Shown in pieces: positions 15,546 to 24,278 of a stretch of DNA of 64,000 nt (positions within the stretch are counted from its first letter, which is position 1; each line of letters starts with the position of its first letter). The notes under the pieces are model-generated. The model saw only the letters and a program-made list of their open reading frames with translations, ran no database searches and had not been told where the DNA came from. Position numbers and translations under genes: made by a program. This DNA is from Agromyces sp. H17E-10 (GTDB lineage: Bacteria > Actinomycetota > Actinomycetes > Actinomycetales > Microbacteriaceae): contig NZ_CP095042.1 in the NCBI RefSeq assembly GCF_022919715.1, positions 1,426,001 through 1,490,000 on the forward strand, written 5' to 3'.

Positions 15546-18500
15546 TCATCCGCAGGTGCGGGCGGCGTAGTCGGCCGCGTAGGTGGTCGTGAGGGTCGGT
15601 CCGCCGGTCGTCGTGGTGACCGTCGCGGTGAGCCGGCCGGCGTCGAGCTCGGCCGTGCGCGTGCTGAACGGAGTCGACGCGGTCTTGCCTGCGGCCAGTG
15701 CGAGCTGCTTCGTGCCGTACGAGGACTCGACCAGCACGTCGACCTGCGCCTCACCGGTGTTCGCGAGTGCGGCGACGAGCGTCACCTTGCCCGCGACGCA
15801 CCTGGTCTGGGCGCTGACGGTGAACTCGGGCTCGGCGGCCGCCTCGACCACGACCTTCGCGGTCACCGTGCGGTTCGCCGCTGCGAGCCACTCGGTGTCG
15901 GCCATGTCGAGGATCGGACTGCCGTCCTGGCGGAAGTAGACCATGCGGACGCCGGCATCACGGGACCCGTTCTGCGTCGCCTTCGCGTGGAACACGTTGA
16001 GCAGGTTGCCGTCGTCGTCGTAGGTGTACGAGTTGTGGCCCGGTCCCCAGTTGTTCGCGGTCGGGCCCTCGTAGCTCCAGATCGGGTAGTCGCGAACGGT
16101 CCACGACGCGGCGTCGAGCAGGTCGGCGCCCGACTGCGCGGTCGCGAGACCGACGCTGTAGGTCCAGTCGACGCCGGAGCCTGAGAAGGTGATCATGACC
16201 TTGCCGTCGCGCTGGATCACGAACGGGCCCTCGACGACCTCGGTCGTGTTGTCCGACCAGCCCCGGTCGGGGTAGACGATCGTGGAGCGTTCGCCCACGA
16301 GTTGCCACGGGCCCGTCGTCGACGGCGCGACCTCCGCGATCTTCAGCACGGCCGGACCGGTGCCGGTCGACGGCACGTTCCGTTCCGACCAGACGACGTA
16401 GTCGGTGCCGTCGTCCTCGAAGTGGGTCATGTCGAGGGTGATGCCCGTGCCGTAGGCGGTCAGCGGCAGGCCGTCGGCGTCGACCACGCGTTGCGGCGCC
16501 TCCCAGTCGGCGCGCACGCGCGGGTCGCCGCCCGACCTCAGGTGCATCGTGTACGACTGCACCCCGTTCCAGGCGTTCACGTTCTCGGCGTTCGCCGCGA
16601 ACAGCAGGTACAGCTCGCCGTCGACGACGTGCAGTTCTGGTGCCCACAGCTGCGAGCCGACGGGTGCCGTGCCCGACAGGCCGATGCCGAGGATCCGGGT
16701 GTCGGCCGCGGTCGCGAGGCCGGCGATCGTGTCGGCGCTGCGGATGAAGAACTCGTCCTGCCCGTTGTCGTCGGTGGAGATGAACAGCCAGGTCTTGTCG
16801 CCGTTCGGCAGCGTGTAGCGGAGCATGTGCGGGTCGGCGCGACGGCTGGCGAGCGGGTAGACGGCGTCGGTGCGCTGCAGCGTGCCGGTCGCCGTGTACT
16901 CGCCGGGGGTCGTGGTGTCGACGGCCGAGGTGTCCCAGTCGACGCGGAAGTCGTGGGTGCCGCCGTCGGAGTAGTCGGCCGTGACGGCCTCTGGCAGTTC
17001 GAGCTCTGCACCGGCTTCGACCGTGACCGGGTCGAGTGCCTGCAGGCCGGTGTTGTGCACCCGGCCGAGCAGGCCGGCGGCCGACTCGGCCTCGCCGGCC
17101 GTGAGCGGGATGATCGAGGCGGGCTCGGCGTAGGCGACGCCGATGGTGCCGGTGCGGCCCGACGGCTGCTGGCCGGCGCCCTCGTAGTCGACCGAGCCGA
17201 AGTCGTCGGTCGTGCCCGTGAGCGCCGAGCCCGTCGGCCCGGTCCAGACGACCCGATAGGTGGCGGCACGCGCGTCCCATTCGGCCGAGACCGCACCCGA
17301 GGTGCCCTGGCCCGGGAGGGCGAGGAGGTCGAGCTCGGTCCAGTGCACGAGGTCGGGCGAGGTGAAGACGAGCGCGCCGGAGGCGTCGGCGGTGCCGGCC
17401 GCGTCGACCCGGCGGGCGATCAGCCCGAAGCCCTCGTCGCTCTGCAGCCGGAAGAGGTACGGGTTCGCGAGGTAGCGCTTGGTGCCGTTCTTGGTCTCGG
17501 TCATGCCGGTGACCTCGGGGAACACGACACCGGCGCCCGAGTTCAGCGCGGTGTACGCGGCTCCGTCGGCGCTCAGTGCGAGGTGCGCGGTGCGCGTCAC
17601 CTCGGGGTCGTCCCCGCCGCGGGTGTTCTTCGAGGTCGTGTACGAGGCGATGCGCTGCGCCTGCGCCTCGGCGATGCGCACGTCGAACCGCGCGGTCGCG
17701 GTGTCGGGTGCGGTGCCGACGACGGCCTCGAGCGTGGCGTCGACCAGGCCCGACTCAGGGGCCGAGGCGATCGCACCGTGATCGATCGCCCCCGCGCCCG
17801 ACACGTGGGTCCAGGCCACGGGCAGTCCGAGCGCGGTGGTCGGCAGGGCGTAGCCGGGTTCGAGCACCGATGGCAGCACGAGCACCGACGCCGCGTGCTG
17901 CGCGGCCTCTGCAGGCGTCGGCGCGGCGAGCACGGTCGCGGTGAACTGCCGGGTCGCGGTCTTGCCGCGCACGGTCGCGGTGGCCGTCAGGGTGACCTCC
18001 GTGTCGGATGCGGGTCGCGTGACCTTCCCGTCGGCGCCGACGATTCCCGCAGGCGACGACGACCACGTCACGCCTCCGCTCGTGGGCAGCACGAGATCGG
18101 TCTCCACGGCCGAGAGGTCCTGTGCGTTCACCGCGGCCAGGTCGACGGCCGCCACGACCTCGCCCCCGACCGTGGTCGCGTCGGCGTCGGCCACGGCGGT
18201 CAGTTCGCCGGCCGTGAGCGCCTCGTCGTACACGCGGAACGACGAGACCCCGCCCTGGTAGAGCGAGTCGCCGCTGTAGGCGCTCTTGCCGAGGAGGTTC
18301 ATGGTGTGCGTCGTGAGGTCGCTGAGGTTCGTCGTCGAGTTCGCCTTCTCGGCCACGAGCACCCCGTCGATGTACATCCGCATCGTGGAGGTCGCGCCGT
18401 CGGCGTTCTTCGCGATCGTCGCGGCCACCGACTGCCACCGACCCTCGACGAGCTTCGTCGCCGAGGTCACCGTCTGCTCGGCGGTGTAGTTCGTCTTCGA

Positions 18501-18947
18501 GATCGCGAGGCGCGGCGTGACGGGCTGGATGAAGAACTGCCCGGTCGCCGCGTTGCCCGACCCGCCGATGTTCCAGAGGAACTTCGCACCGCTCAGCGCG
18601 GTCGGGTTCGTCTCGACGACGATCGTCGCCGCGGACTCGCCCTGCAGCAGTCCGTCGGGCAGCTTCACGTGGTTCGAGCCGTTGAGCTGCATGAAGCCGC
18701 CGCGCCAGGCCTCGCCGCCGACCACCGTGCCGTCGTGCCCGGTGCCCGAGAGGTCGTGCACGACCGTGCCAGAGGTCTCCGAGAAGTCGTACGACGCGAG
18801 CAGCGAACCGGGCGTGATCGCAATCGCCGCGCCCGGCCCCGCGAGTGCGAGGCCGCCCGCCGCGAGTACCGCGGCCGTCGCACCCGCGACCCACCGCCGC
18901 GTGCGACGCGCGACGGGTTCCCTCCGAAGCAGTGACTCCCGAACCAT
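15546..18947 (-). CDS. Large secreted GH43 enzyme with LamG module and extra N-terminal propeller-like region
   Basis: The protein has 1133 residues. The order is signal peptide, LamG (about 45-250), Ig module (to about 350), a region with propeller-like strands but no catalytic set (about 440-590; contains VFTSPDLVHWTEL), an Ig-like piece (about 600-690), GH43 (about 700-1030) and the Cys-framed module (1049-1133). Catalytic candidates are Asp705 in RRADPHM and Glu906 in VVEGPFV; QLWAPELHVV and a WTYSVGLATA strand support the fold. The start ATG at 18947 has GGAGGGAAG upstream. The same layout recurs in the 21024-24260 product. Substrate assignment beyond arabinoside/xyloside type is not possible. 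Confidence 0.88.
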   Translation of the reverse strand: MVRESLLRREPVARRTRRWVAGATAAVLAAGGLALAGPGAAIAITPGSLLASYDFSETSGTVVHDLSGTGHDGTVVGGEAWRGGFMQLNGSNHVKLPDGLLQGESAATIVVETNPTALSGAKFLWNIGGSGNAATGQFFIQPVTPRLAISKTNYTAEQTVTSATKLVEGRWQSVAATIAKNADGATSTMRMYIDGVLVAEKANSTTNLSDLTTHTMNLLGKSAYSGDSLYQGGVSSFRVYDEALTAGELTAVADADATTVGGEVVAAVDLAAVNAQDLSAVETDLVLPTSGGVTWSSSPAGIVGADGKVTRPASDTEVTLTATATVRGKTATRQFTATVLAAPTPAEAAQHAASVLVLPSVLEPGYALPTTALGLPVAWTHVSGAGAIDHGAIASAPESGLVDATLEAVVGTAPDTATARFDVRIAEAQAQRIASYTTSKNTRGGDDPEVTRTAHLALSADGAAYTALNSGAGVVFPEVTGMTETKNGTKRYLANPYLFRLQSDEGFGLIARRVDAAGTADASGALVFTSPDLVHWTELDLLALPGQGTSGAVSAEWDARAATYRVVWTGPTGSALTGTTDDFGSVDYEGAGQQPSGRTGTIGVAYAEPASIIPLTAGEAESAAGLLGRVHNTGLQALDPVTVEAGAELELPEAVTADYSDGGTHDFRVDWDTSAVDTTTPGEYTATGTLQRTDAVYPLASRRADPHMLRYTLPNGDKTWLFISTDDNGQDEFFIRSADTIAGLATAADTRILGIGLSGTAPVGSQLWAPELHVVDGELYLLFAANAENVNAWNGVQSYTMHLRSGGDPRVRADWEAPQRVVDADGLPLTAYGTGITLDMTHFEDDGTDYVVWSERNVPSTGTGPAVLKIAEVAPSTTGPWQLVGERSTIVYPDRGWSDNTTEVVEGPFVIQRDGKVMITFSGSGVDWTYSVGLATAQSGADLLDAASWTVRDYPIWSYEGPTANNWGPGHNSYTYDDDGNLLNVFHAKATQNGSRDAGVRMVYFRQDGSPILDMADTEWLAAANRTVTAKVVVEAAAEPEFTVSAQTRCVAGKVTLVAALANTGEAQVDVLVESSYGTKQLALAAGKTASTPFSTRTAELDAGRLTATVTTTTGGPTLTTTYAADYAARTCG
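17901..18947 (-). repeat. Duplicated 5' block (copy 2): signal peptide, LamG, Ig module
   Basis: This is the partner of 12213-13262. By eye the DNA is about nine-tenths identical over roughly 1 kb, while the rest of the two genes is unrelated in sequence. That points to a recent 5' duplication or gene conversion. Confidence 0.8.
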
Positions 18948-18970
18948 CCGACTTCCCTCCAGTGCATGTC

Positions 18971-18989
18971 GCACGCCGACGAGGCGTGC
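18971..18989. other. Intercistronic hairpin
   Basis: GCACGCC (18971-18977) and GGCGTGC (18983-18989) form a 7-bp stem with a 5-base loop. It lies in the 118-base gap between the DUF916 gene and the large GH43 gene. It may mark an mRNA processing or attenuation point in the operon. Confidence 0.4.
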
Positions 18990-19065
18990 AGGACGAGCGC
19001 CACGAGGCATCCCTTCGGCCTCTGGCGGTGGTGCGTGTTCGAACGGCGGCGCGTCTGCGCGTCGC

Positions 19066-20124
19066 CTATGCGGCGGTGACCGACCCTCCCCCGGTCGCGT
19101 TCCTGCGGCCCTCCTCGCGGGCCGTGGCGAGCATCGTCTCGAGGCGGCGCTTCGAGCGCCCCCGGCGCCAGACGAGCGCCAGGATGAGGAGTGCGAGCCC
19201 GGCGAGCACGAGCAGCTGGGGCCAGGGCATCGCCCAGACGAAGAGCGAGGTCGAGCTCGGCGCGACCTCGCCCGTGCCACCGTCGGCGGTCGACGCGGTC
19301 GGCGAGACGACGATCTCGCCGGGGAACGCGAAGAGCGGCCAGACGCGGTCCGCCTCGACGGTGAAGACGTGGCTCTCGCCCGGCAGGATGTCCTGCGGGT
19401 GGTCCGTCGTCGCGGGGAAGGCGACGTCGCGTCCGGCGATGTCGACGAGGCCACCGACCGAGAGTCGAGTGTTGCCCTCGTTCACGACCTCGAACGAGAC
19501 GGTGAGGTCGCCGGGGCGCAGGGGGTTCCATGACGTGCGGTAGTCGGCACCGACCTGCCGCACCGAGAAGGCGGGAGCGAGCTCACCGGTCACCCGCGTC
19601 ATGACGCGGAAACCGACACGGCTCTCGACGCCGACCGATGCCCCGTCGCCCGACTGCGTCGACATCACCGAGGCGGCGATGCCGGCGGCGTGGTCGCCCG
19701 GCTCGGCGTTCTCGGGCACGGCGACGGTGAACGGCACGACGACCGTGCCGCCGGCCGGCACCGTCACCGACTCGGGCAGCGAGATCCACGTGCCCGAGTC
19801 GACCGACTCCTGCCCGGAGGGCAGCATGTCGAAGCGACCGTTGTCGTTGTAGAAGCCGTCGGCGGCGGACAGCGCGAAGGTGACCTCTTCGCCGCCGACG
19901 TTGCGCACGGCGAAGAAGTCGTCGACGCTCGCGCCCGCGTCGATCTCGTGCTCGACCGAGAAGCGGCCGTCGGGTCCGGATGCGTCGGCCGGGCTGACCG
20001 ACCACGACACCGGTGCGGACTCTTCGGCCGCGGCGGGACCCGAGGTCGCGAGCACGCCGCCGACGCCGACCGCGATGACGGCGGCGACGGCGGCGAGCGC
20101 GCGGTGAAGACGAGACCGGTTCAC
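19066..20124 (-). CDS. DUF916-type (WxL-interacting) membrane-anchored surface protein
   Basis: The protein has 352 residues. It has a signal peptide (MNRSRLHRALAAVAAVIAVG...), then an extracellular part with the DUF916/WxL-peptidoglycan-domain pattern: WSVSPADASGPDGRFSVEHE, DFFAVRNVGGEEVTFALSA, VPAGGTVVVPFTVAVPENAEPGDHAAGI and a NPLRPGDLTVSFEVVNEGNT block. A single C-terminal membrane segment (PQLLVLAGLALLILALVW) is followed by a basic cytoplasmic tail (RRGRSKRR). The start is GTG at 20124, five bases after the stop of the WxL-like gene. In Firmicutes, DUF916 proteins work with WxL proteins on the cell surface, often beside plant-polysaccharide genes. The same pairing occurs here. Confidence 0.85.
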   Translation of the reverse strand: MNRSRLHRALAAVAAVIAVGVGGVLATSGPAAAEESAPVSWSVSPADASGPDGRFSVEHEIDAGASVDDFFAVRNVGGEEVTFALSAADGFYNDNGRFDMLPSGQESVDSGTWISLPESVTVPAGGTVVVPFTVAVPENAEPGDHAAGIAASVMSTQSGDGASVGVESRVGFRVMTRVTGELAPAFSVRQVGADYRTSWNPLRPGDLTVSFEVVNEGNTRLSVGGLVDIAGRDVAFPATTDHPQDILPGESHVFTVEADRVWPLFAFPGEIVVSPTASTADGGTGEVAPSSTSLFVWAMPWPQLLVLAGLALLILALVWRRGRSKRRLETMLATAREEGRRNATGGGSVTAA

Positions 20125-20128
20125 GTGC

Positions 20129-20761
20129 TCAGAGCGCGTCTTCGAAGAGCGACAGGGTCAGGGTCGACGTGTACGCGCCGGGCGCGACGTCGACCGGGGT
20201 CTTCAGCACGAGGTCGGCGTTCGCCGTCCACTGGCCGGTGGTGGCGGCGCTCTGCGAGTCGGTCAGGTTGAGGGCGAGCAGCTCCTCGCCGACGAGGCCC
20301 ACGTTGTTCGGCCCGGTCGGGTCGAGCGAGGTGTCGACCGCCGGGCCCTCGACGACGTCATCGCCGTTGGCGGGGTCGACCAGCGCGGGCGACCAGCCGA
20401 GGTGGTCGGCCGTGATGCCGGGCTGGCCGGCGGCGCCGACGAAGCTCGACGCCTGGCCGGTCACGTACCAGAAGACGCCCTCGGGCACGTCCGTGCGCGT
20501 GTCGGTGACCGTCACGTTCGGCAGCGTGCCGGTGAACTGACGGAACTCCGCGGTGGAGCCGGTCTCGGCCAGCGACGTCGCACTGCTGTCGACGGTCAGG
20601 CTGAGTGCGCCGTTCTCGACGGCGGCGATGTCGACGTTCACGTCGACGTCCGATCCGCTCGTGGGGTCGGGGTAGTCGGCGAACGCCGCGCTTCCGACGC
20701 CGACGAGCATCAGCCCGCCGAGCACGCCCGTTGCCGCGCGAAGTGCAGCACCTTTGCTCAT
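20129..20761 (-). CDS. Secreted WxL-like surface protein
   Basis: The protein has 210 residues with a signal peptide ending near AAFADYPDP. The mature part is all-beta in character: VDVNVDIA, GALSLTVDSSATSLAETGS, PNVTVTDTRTDVPEG, FWYVTGQASSF, LGWSPALVDP, GQWTANADLVLKTP and GAYTSTLTLSL. This is the pattern of actinobacterial WxL-domain proteins, and the gene directly precedes a DUF916 partner. Three tandem ATGs are present (20767, 20764, 20761); GGAG at 20770-20773 fits the last best. It is the first gene of the long operon and has the regulon palindrome 150 bases upstream. Binding to peptidoglycan or polysaccharide is inferred from the family only. Confidence 0.8.
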   Translation of the reverse strand: MSKGAALRAATGVLGGLMLVGVGSAAFADYPDPTSGSDVDVNVDIAAVENGALSLTVDSSATSLAETGSTAEFRQFTGTLPNVTVTDTRTDVPEGVFWYVTGQASSFVGAAGQPGITADHLGWSPALVDPANGDDVVEGPAVDTSLDPTGPNNVGLVGEELLALNLTDSQSAATTGQWTANADLVLKTPVDVAPGAYTSTLTLSLFEDAL

Positions 20762-20907
20762 CATCATCTCTCCAGTTCCTCGGTCGGCGTCCGCCGAACC
20801 GTTCCGTCGTCCAGCAGGGGGCTGGCACGTTCGAAGTGGGCTCAGGTCGCGACCGAGGGTCGGCGTCCTTGCCGGTTCACGGCCTGTCGAAGCCGTGGTT
20901 CGTCCCG

Positions 20908-20927
20908 AAATGTTAACGGGAACATTT
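20908..20927. promoter_or_regulatory. LacI-type operator before the WxL/GH43/LacI operon
   Basis: TGTTAACGGGAACA at 20911-20924 matches the TGTTMCCGGNAACA sites, and flanking bases extend the dyad (AAATGTT...AACATTT). It lies about 150 bases upstream of the WxL-like start and controls, by inference, the unit running from 20761 down to 7652. Confidence 0.78.
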
Positions 20928-21023
20928 CTAGCGTAGGGAGGGTGCTCGACGCCGTCAAGGCGCATCGCAACATTGCCGACGCGGTTCATGAGAGGGCCCT
21001 TCTCGCCCGGAATTCCGGGCATC

Positions 21024-24000
21024 TCAGCCACACTCCGCTGCGGCGAAGGCCACCGTGAACGGCGCGGGGGTCGCGCTCGACGACACGGTGATCGAGCCCG
21101 CACTGATCGAGGCCTGGCGCGTGGTGAAGACGACCGATCTCGTCTCCCCGGCGGCCAGCGCGATGGTCCGCTCGCCGAACGGCGTCGCGAGGTGCACGGA
21201 GTCCCCTGCCGACCCTCCGTCGGCGACCGTCACGACGAGTGCGACCTTGCCCGCGACGCACCGACTCGCCGTCGTGACCTGCACGGTCGACGGGGATGGT
21301 GCGACGACCACCCGCGCGGTCACGGTGCGATTCTCGGGCGCGACCTCCTGGTCGCTCGTGAGCGAGAGGTCGAGCATGCCGTTCGCGCGCACGTTCACCG
21401 ACTTGAACCAGGTGTTGCGGTCAGGGTCGAACAGGCCGCCCGCGGCGCCGCTCACGTGCGGCTCGGGGTAGGGACGCGCATGGTAGGCGAGCACCAGATT
21501 GCCGGCCTCGTCGATCGCGACCGAGTTGTGCCCGGTGCCACCGTGACCCTCACCGCCGATCCGTCCGCCCGCGGTGTCATTCGTCGTGAGCACCGGGAAC
21601 GGCACCTGCGTCCAGCTCGCGGGGTTCTGCAGGTCGGCTCCCTTGGCCGCACGCAGGAGGCCGAGGTCGTAGTACTTGTCGACCGTGCCGCCCGAGTAGG
21701 TGATGTAGGTGAAGTCGCCGTACTCGAACATGAACGGCGCCTCGACGATGCCCTGGTCGCCGCCCTCGTTCGTGTCGGAGGGGGTCGGCGCCTGCTTGCC
21801 GTACTCCCACGGCTGCGACAGCGCGTACACCTGGGTCATCGCCCCGTCGACGAGCGGCACCGTGCCCTCGGGGCCCATCTTCGCCTTCGAGATGAACAGC
21901 TTCGCCGCGTTCGGCATGATCCAGTAGCCCTGCGTGGCGCCGTTCTCCTCGCGCTCGAGGTACGACACGTCGAAGGCCGCGCCCTCGAGCACGGTCGGCT
22001 CGCCCCAGTTGGCGGGGTCCACGAGGCCGCCCGCGCGCAGCGACTCGTCCGAGCCGACGTACGGGATGAGCACCGTGTTGTCGCACCATCCGCCCGTGGG
22101 CGCGTAGCCGCGGTTCATGCCGGCGACGATCCACCAGGTGCCGTTGATCTTGTGGAACTCCTGCGCCCAGATGTAGCCGCCCCACCCATAGAACGTGTTC
22201 GGGTACTGGGCCTCGTGGCCGGGCGTGCCGGCGTCCGGGTCGATGACGATCTGCTCGGGCGCGTCCTTCAGGCCGTCGATCGTCTTGGCCCGCTTCAGCC
22301 CGATCTTGCGGTAGGCGTTGCGGTCGACCAGGTCGCTGTCGGGGGCGGTGGAGGGAATCGAGTAGTGCGAGCCGGTGAGGTACCAGTAGCCGTCGTCCTC
22401 GTTGAAGAACAGGTCGGGATCGGCGCGCGCGTCGCTGACCATCTCCTCCGGGGTCTGCTGCACGGTGCCGGTGACCTCGACCTCCCCCGCCTCGGTGGTG
22501 TCGATCGCGGCGATCTCTTCCGCGTCCCAGGTGACGGCGAGGTCCTTCGTCGAACCGTCGTTGTACTGCATCGTCACGGTCGCGGGCAGGTCGGCCGCGG
22601 TGAGGTCGGCACCGTGCTCGACCTCGGTCGGCGGGAGGTCGGCGACGCCGGTGTTGCGTAGGTCGACGTAGCCCGTGTAGAAGGCGTCGAACTCCGACTC
22701 CGACATCGAGAACGTGCTCGCCTGCGACTGCGCCGCGAACGACGACAGCCCGTCGCCGTCGACGCCGAGCCGGCGTTCGTCGGCGCGGGTCGCCTCCGAC
22801 GGGGTCGAGCTCCCGGTCAGTCCGGCGAGGGTCGCGACGCGGCCCTCGCCCGTCGCGAGGTCGTTCCAGAACACCTTGTACGAACCGGATGCCGCGTCGA
22901 AGACGACGGCGGGGTCGCTGACGATCGAGCCGTCGGCGGCGACCTTCACGGTGCGCTGGTTGCGGAAGGTGACGCCGTCGGGGCTGTCCCACACGAAGAT
23001 CGAGTCGGTGCGGTTGTTCTGCGCGGCGACGGCGCCGAGCTTGCCGTCGGCGAAGCGCACGAGCGTCGGCGAGCCGATCTGCTGGTCGGGCTGCGCGCCC
23101 TGCGAACCGTTCCATCTGGCGTAGAGGATCGCCTGTGCGCGGTTCAGCGGCTCCCAGTCGCTCGACCCGGCCGGGCGTGCGGCGACGTACAGGGCGTCGG
23201 CGCGGCGGTCGTCGTCGTAGGCGAGCGGGTCGTCCTTCACGCCGTCGGTCGTGGTGACCTTCTTGACGTACGAGGCGATCTCGCCGCCCTCGTCGAGGAT
23301 CTGCACCTCGGCGGTGACCGGGGCGTCCACGCCCTCGATCGCGGCCGTCACGGTCGCCGCCACGGGGCCGTCCTCGGGCCGGGTGATCGTGCCGTCGGCC
23401 GCGACGAGCGAGGCGCCCGGGCCCGACGCCGACCACGTCACGGCAGCGCCCAGCACGGACGCGGGCAGGTCGCCGGTCACGCGCGCCGGGATGGCGAGGG
23501 CGGCAGCGGGGTCGGAGCGGGCGGGTTCGACGCCGAGCTCGCCCGGGGTGAGCGCCCGGTCGTAGACCCTCACGTTGTCGAGCAGGCCCGCGAAGTACTC
23601 GCCGCCGCCCCAGTTCGCCTTACCGAGCTGGAGCACGCCGCCGCCGGCGCCGAGGATCGTCGAGAGCGTCTTGCCCGTCGTGTTCGTCGCGACGAGCCGC
23701 TGGTCGACGAACAGCCTCGCGGTGGAGCCCGAGAGCACGAGGTCGACGTGCTTCCAACCGGTGTTCGCGACGGTGGCGACGAGGTTGCCGCTCGTGTCGC
23801 GGCTGCCGGCGTTGTCGTACCGCTCGACGGTGATGCCCGTCGTCTTGTCGAGCAGCCCGAGGTAGTGCTCCTGCTGGTACGTCTGGGTCGCGGTGCTGCG
23901 CGCCGCGAAGATCGACCAGCCCGTGTTGCCAGTGGCGTCGGGCTTGCTGTCGTACGAGATCGTGACCTCGTCGCGCCCCGCGAGGAGCGGCGTGCCGTCG

Positions 24001-24260
24001 TTCTTCACGGCGTTCAGCCAGAAGCCGCTGCCGAGCTTCGCGGCCTTGCCGGTCGGCCCGTCGACGAGGGTCGCGGTGCCCTGCACGGTCGCGCGGGCGG
24101 CACCGCCGTCGAAGCTCGTCGTGCCCGATTCGAAGGTGAAGTCGGCCAGCAGCGCGGCGTCGGTGTCGGCCGCCGTGGCCGGGTCGGTGGCCGGCGTGAT
24201 GAGGCTCGCGCACAGCACGGCGGCCGCGGCACCCCACACGAGTCGCCTGGTTCGTTGCAT
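21024..24260 (-). CDS. Large secreted GH43 enzyme with LamG module and extra propeller-like region
   Basis: The protein has 1078 residues: signal peptide (about 1-31), LamG (about 35-245), Ig-like part, a non-catalytic propeller-like region (about 330-480; SPTLVRFADGKLG, FVWDSPDGVTF), an Ig-like piece, GH43 (about 605-950) and the Cys-framed module (1000-1078). Likely catalytic residues are Asp614 in ARADPDLF and Glu840 in IVEAPFMF. The blade motif is IWAQEFHK instead of the usual WAPE. The architecture is the same as in the 15546-18947 product. The ATG at 24260 has AAGGAG upstream. The gene is last in a three-gene unit with GH127 and GH43, starting 18 bases after the GH127 stop. Confidence 0.88.
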   Translation of the reverse strand: MQRTRRLVWGAAAAVLCASLITPATDPATAADTDAALLADFTFESGTTSFDGGAARATVQGTATLVDGPTGKAAKLGSGFWLNAVKNDGTPLLAGRDEVTISYDSKPDATGNTGWSIFAARSTATQTYQQEHYLGLLDKTTGITVERYDNAGSRDTSGNLVATVANTGWKHVDLVLSGSTARLFVDQRLVATNTTGKTLSTILGAGGGVLQLGKANWGGGEYFAGLLDNVRVYDRALTPGELGVEPARSDPAAALAIPARVTGDLPASVLGAAVTWSASGPGASLVAADGTITRPEDGPVAATVTAAIEGVDAPVTAEVQILDEGGEIASYVKKVTTTDGVKDDPLAYDDDRRADALYVAARPAGSSDWEPLNRAQAILYARWNGSQGAQPDQQIGSPTLVRFADGKLGAVAAQNNRTDSIFVWDSPDGVTFRNQRTVKVAADGSIVSDPAVVFDAASGSYKVFWNDLATGEGRVATLAGLTGSSTPSEATRADERRLGVDGDGLSSFAAQSQASTFSMSESEFDAFYTGYVDLRNTGVADLPPTEVEHGADLTAADLPATVTMQYNDGSTKDLAVTWDAEEIAAIDTTEAGEVEVTGTVQQTPEEMVSDARADPDLFFNEDDGYWYLTGSHYSIPSTAPDSDLVDRNAYRKIGLKRAKTIDGLKDAPEQIVIDPDAGTPGHEAQYPNTFYGWGGYIWAQEFHKINGTWWIVAGMNRGYAPTGGWCDNTVLIPYVGSDESLRAGGLVDPANWGEPTVLEGAAFDVSYLEREENGATQGYWIMPNAAKLFISKAKMGPEGTVPLVDGAMTQVYALSQPWEYGKQAPTPSDTNEGGDQGIVEAPFMFEYGDFTYITYSGGTVDKYYDLGLLRAAKGADLQNPASWTQVPFPVLTTNDTAGGRIGGEGHGGTGHNSVAIDEAGNLVLAYHARPYPEPHVSGAAGGLFDPDRNTWFKSVNVRANGMLDLSLTSDQEVAPENRTVTARVVVAPSPSTVQVTTASRCVAGKVALVVTVADGGSAGDSVHLATPFGERTIALAAGETRSVVFTTRQASISAGSITVSSSATPAPFTVAFAAAECG

Positions 24261-24278
24261 GTCGTCTGCTCCTTCTGA

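Noticed and set aside
15546..19454. Longer start for the large GH43 gene inside the DUF916 gene
   Set aside because: The added 168 residues are a frame shadow of DUF916. ATG 18947 has a good ribosome site and opens a signal peptide.
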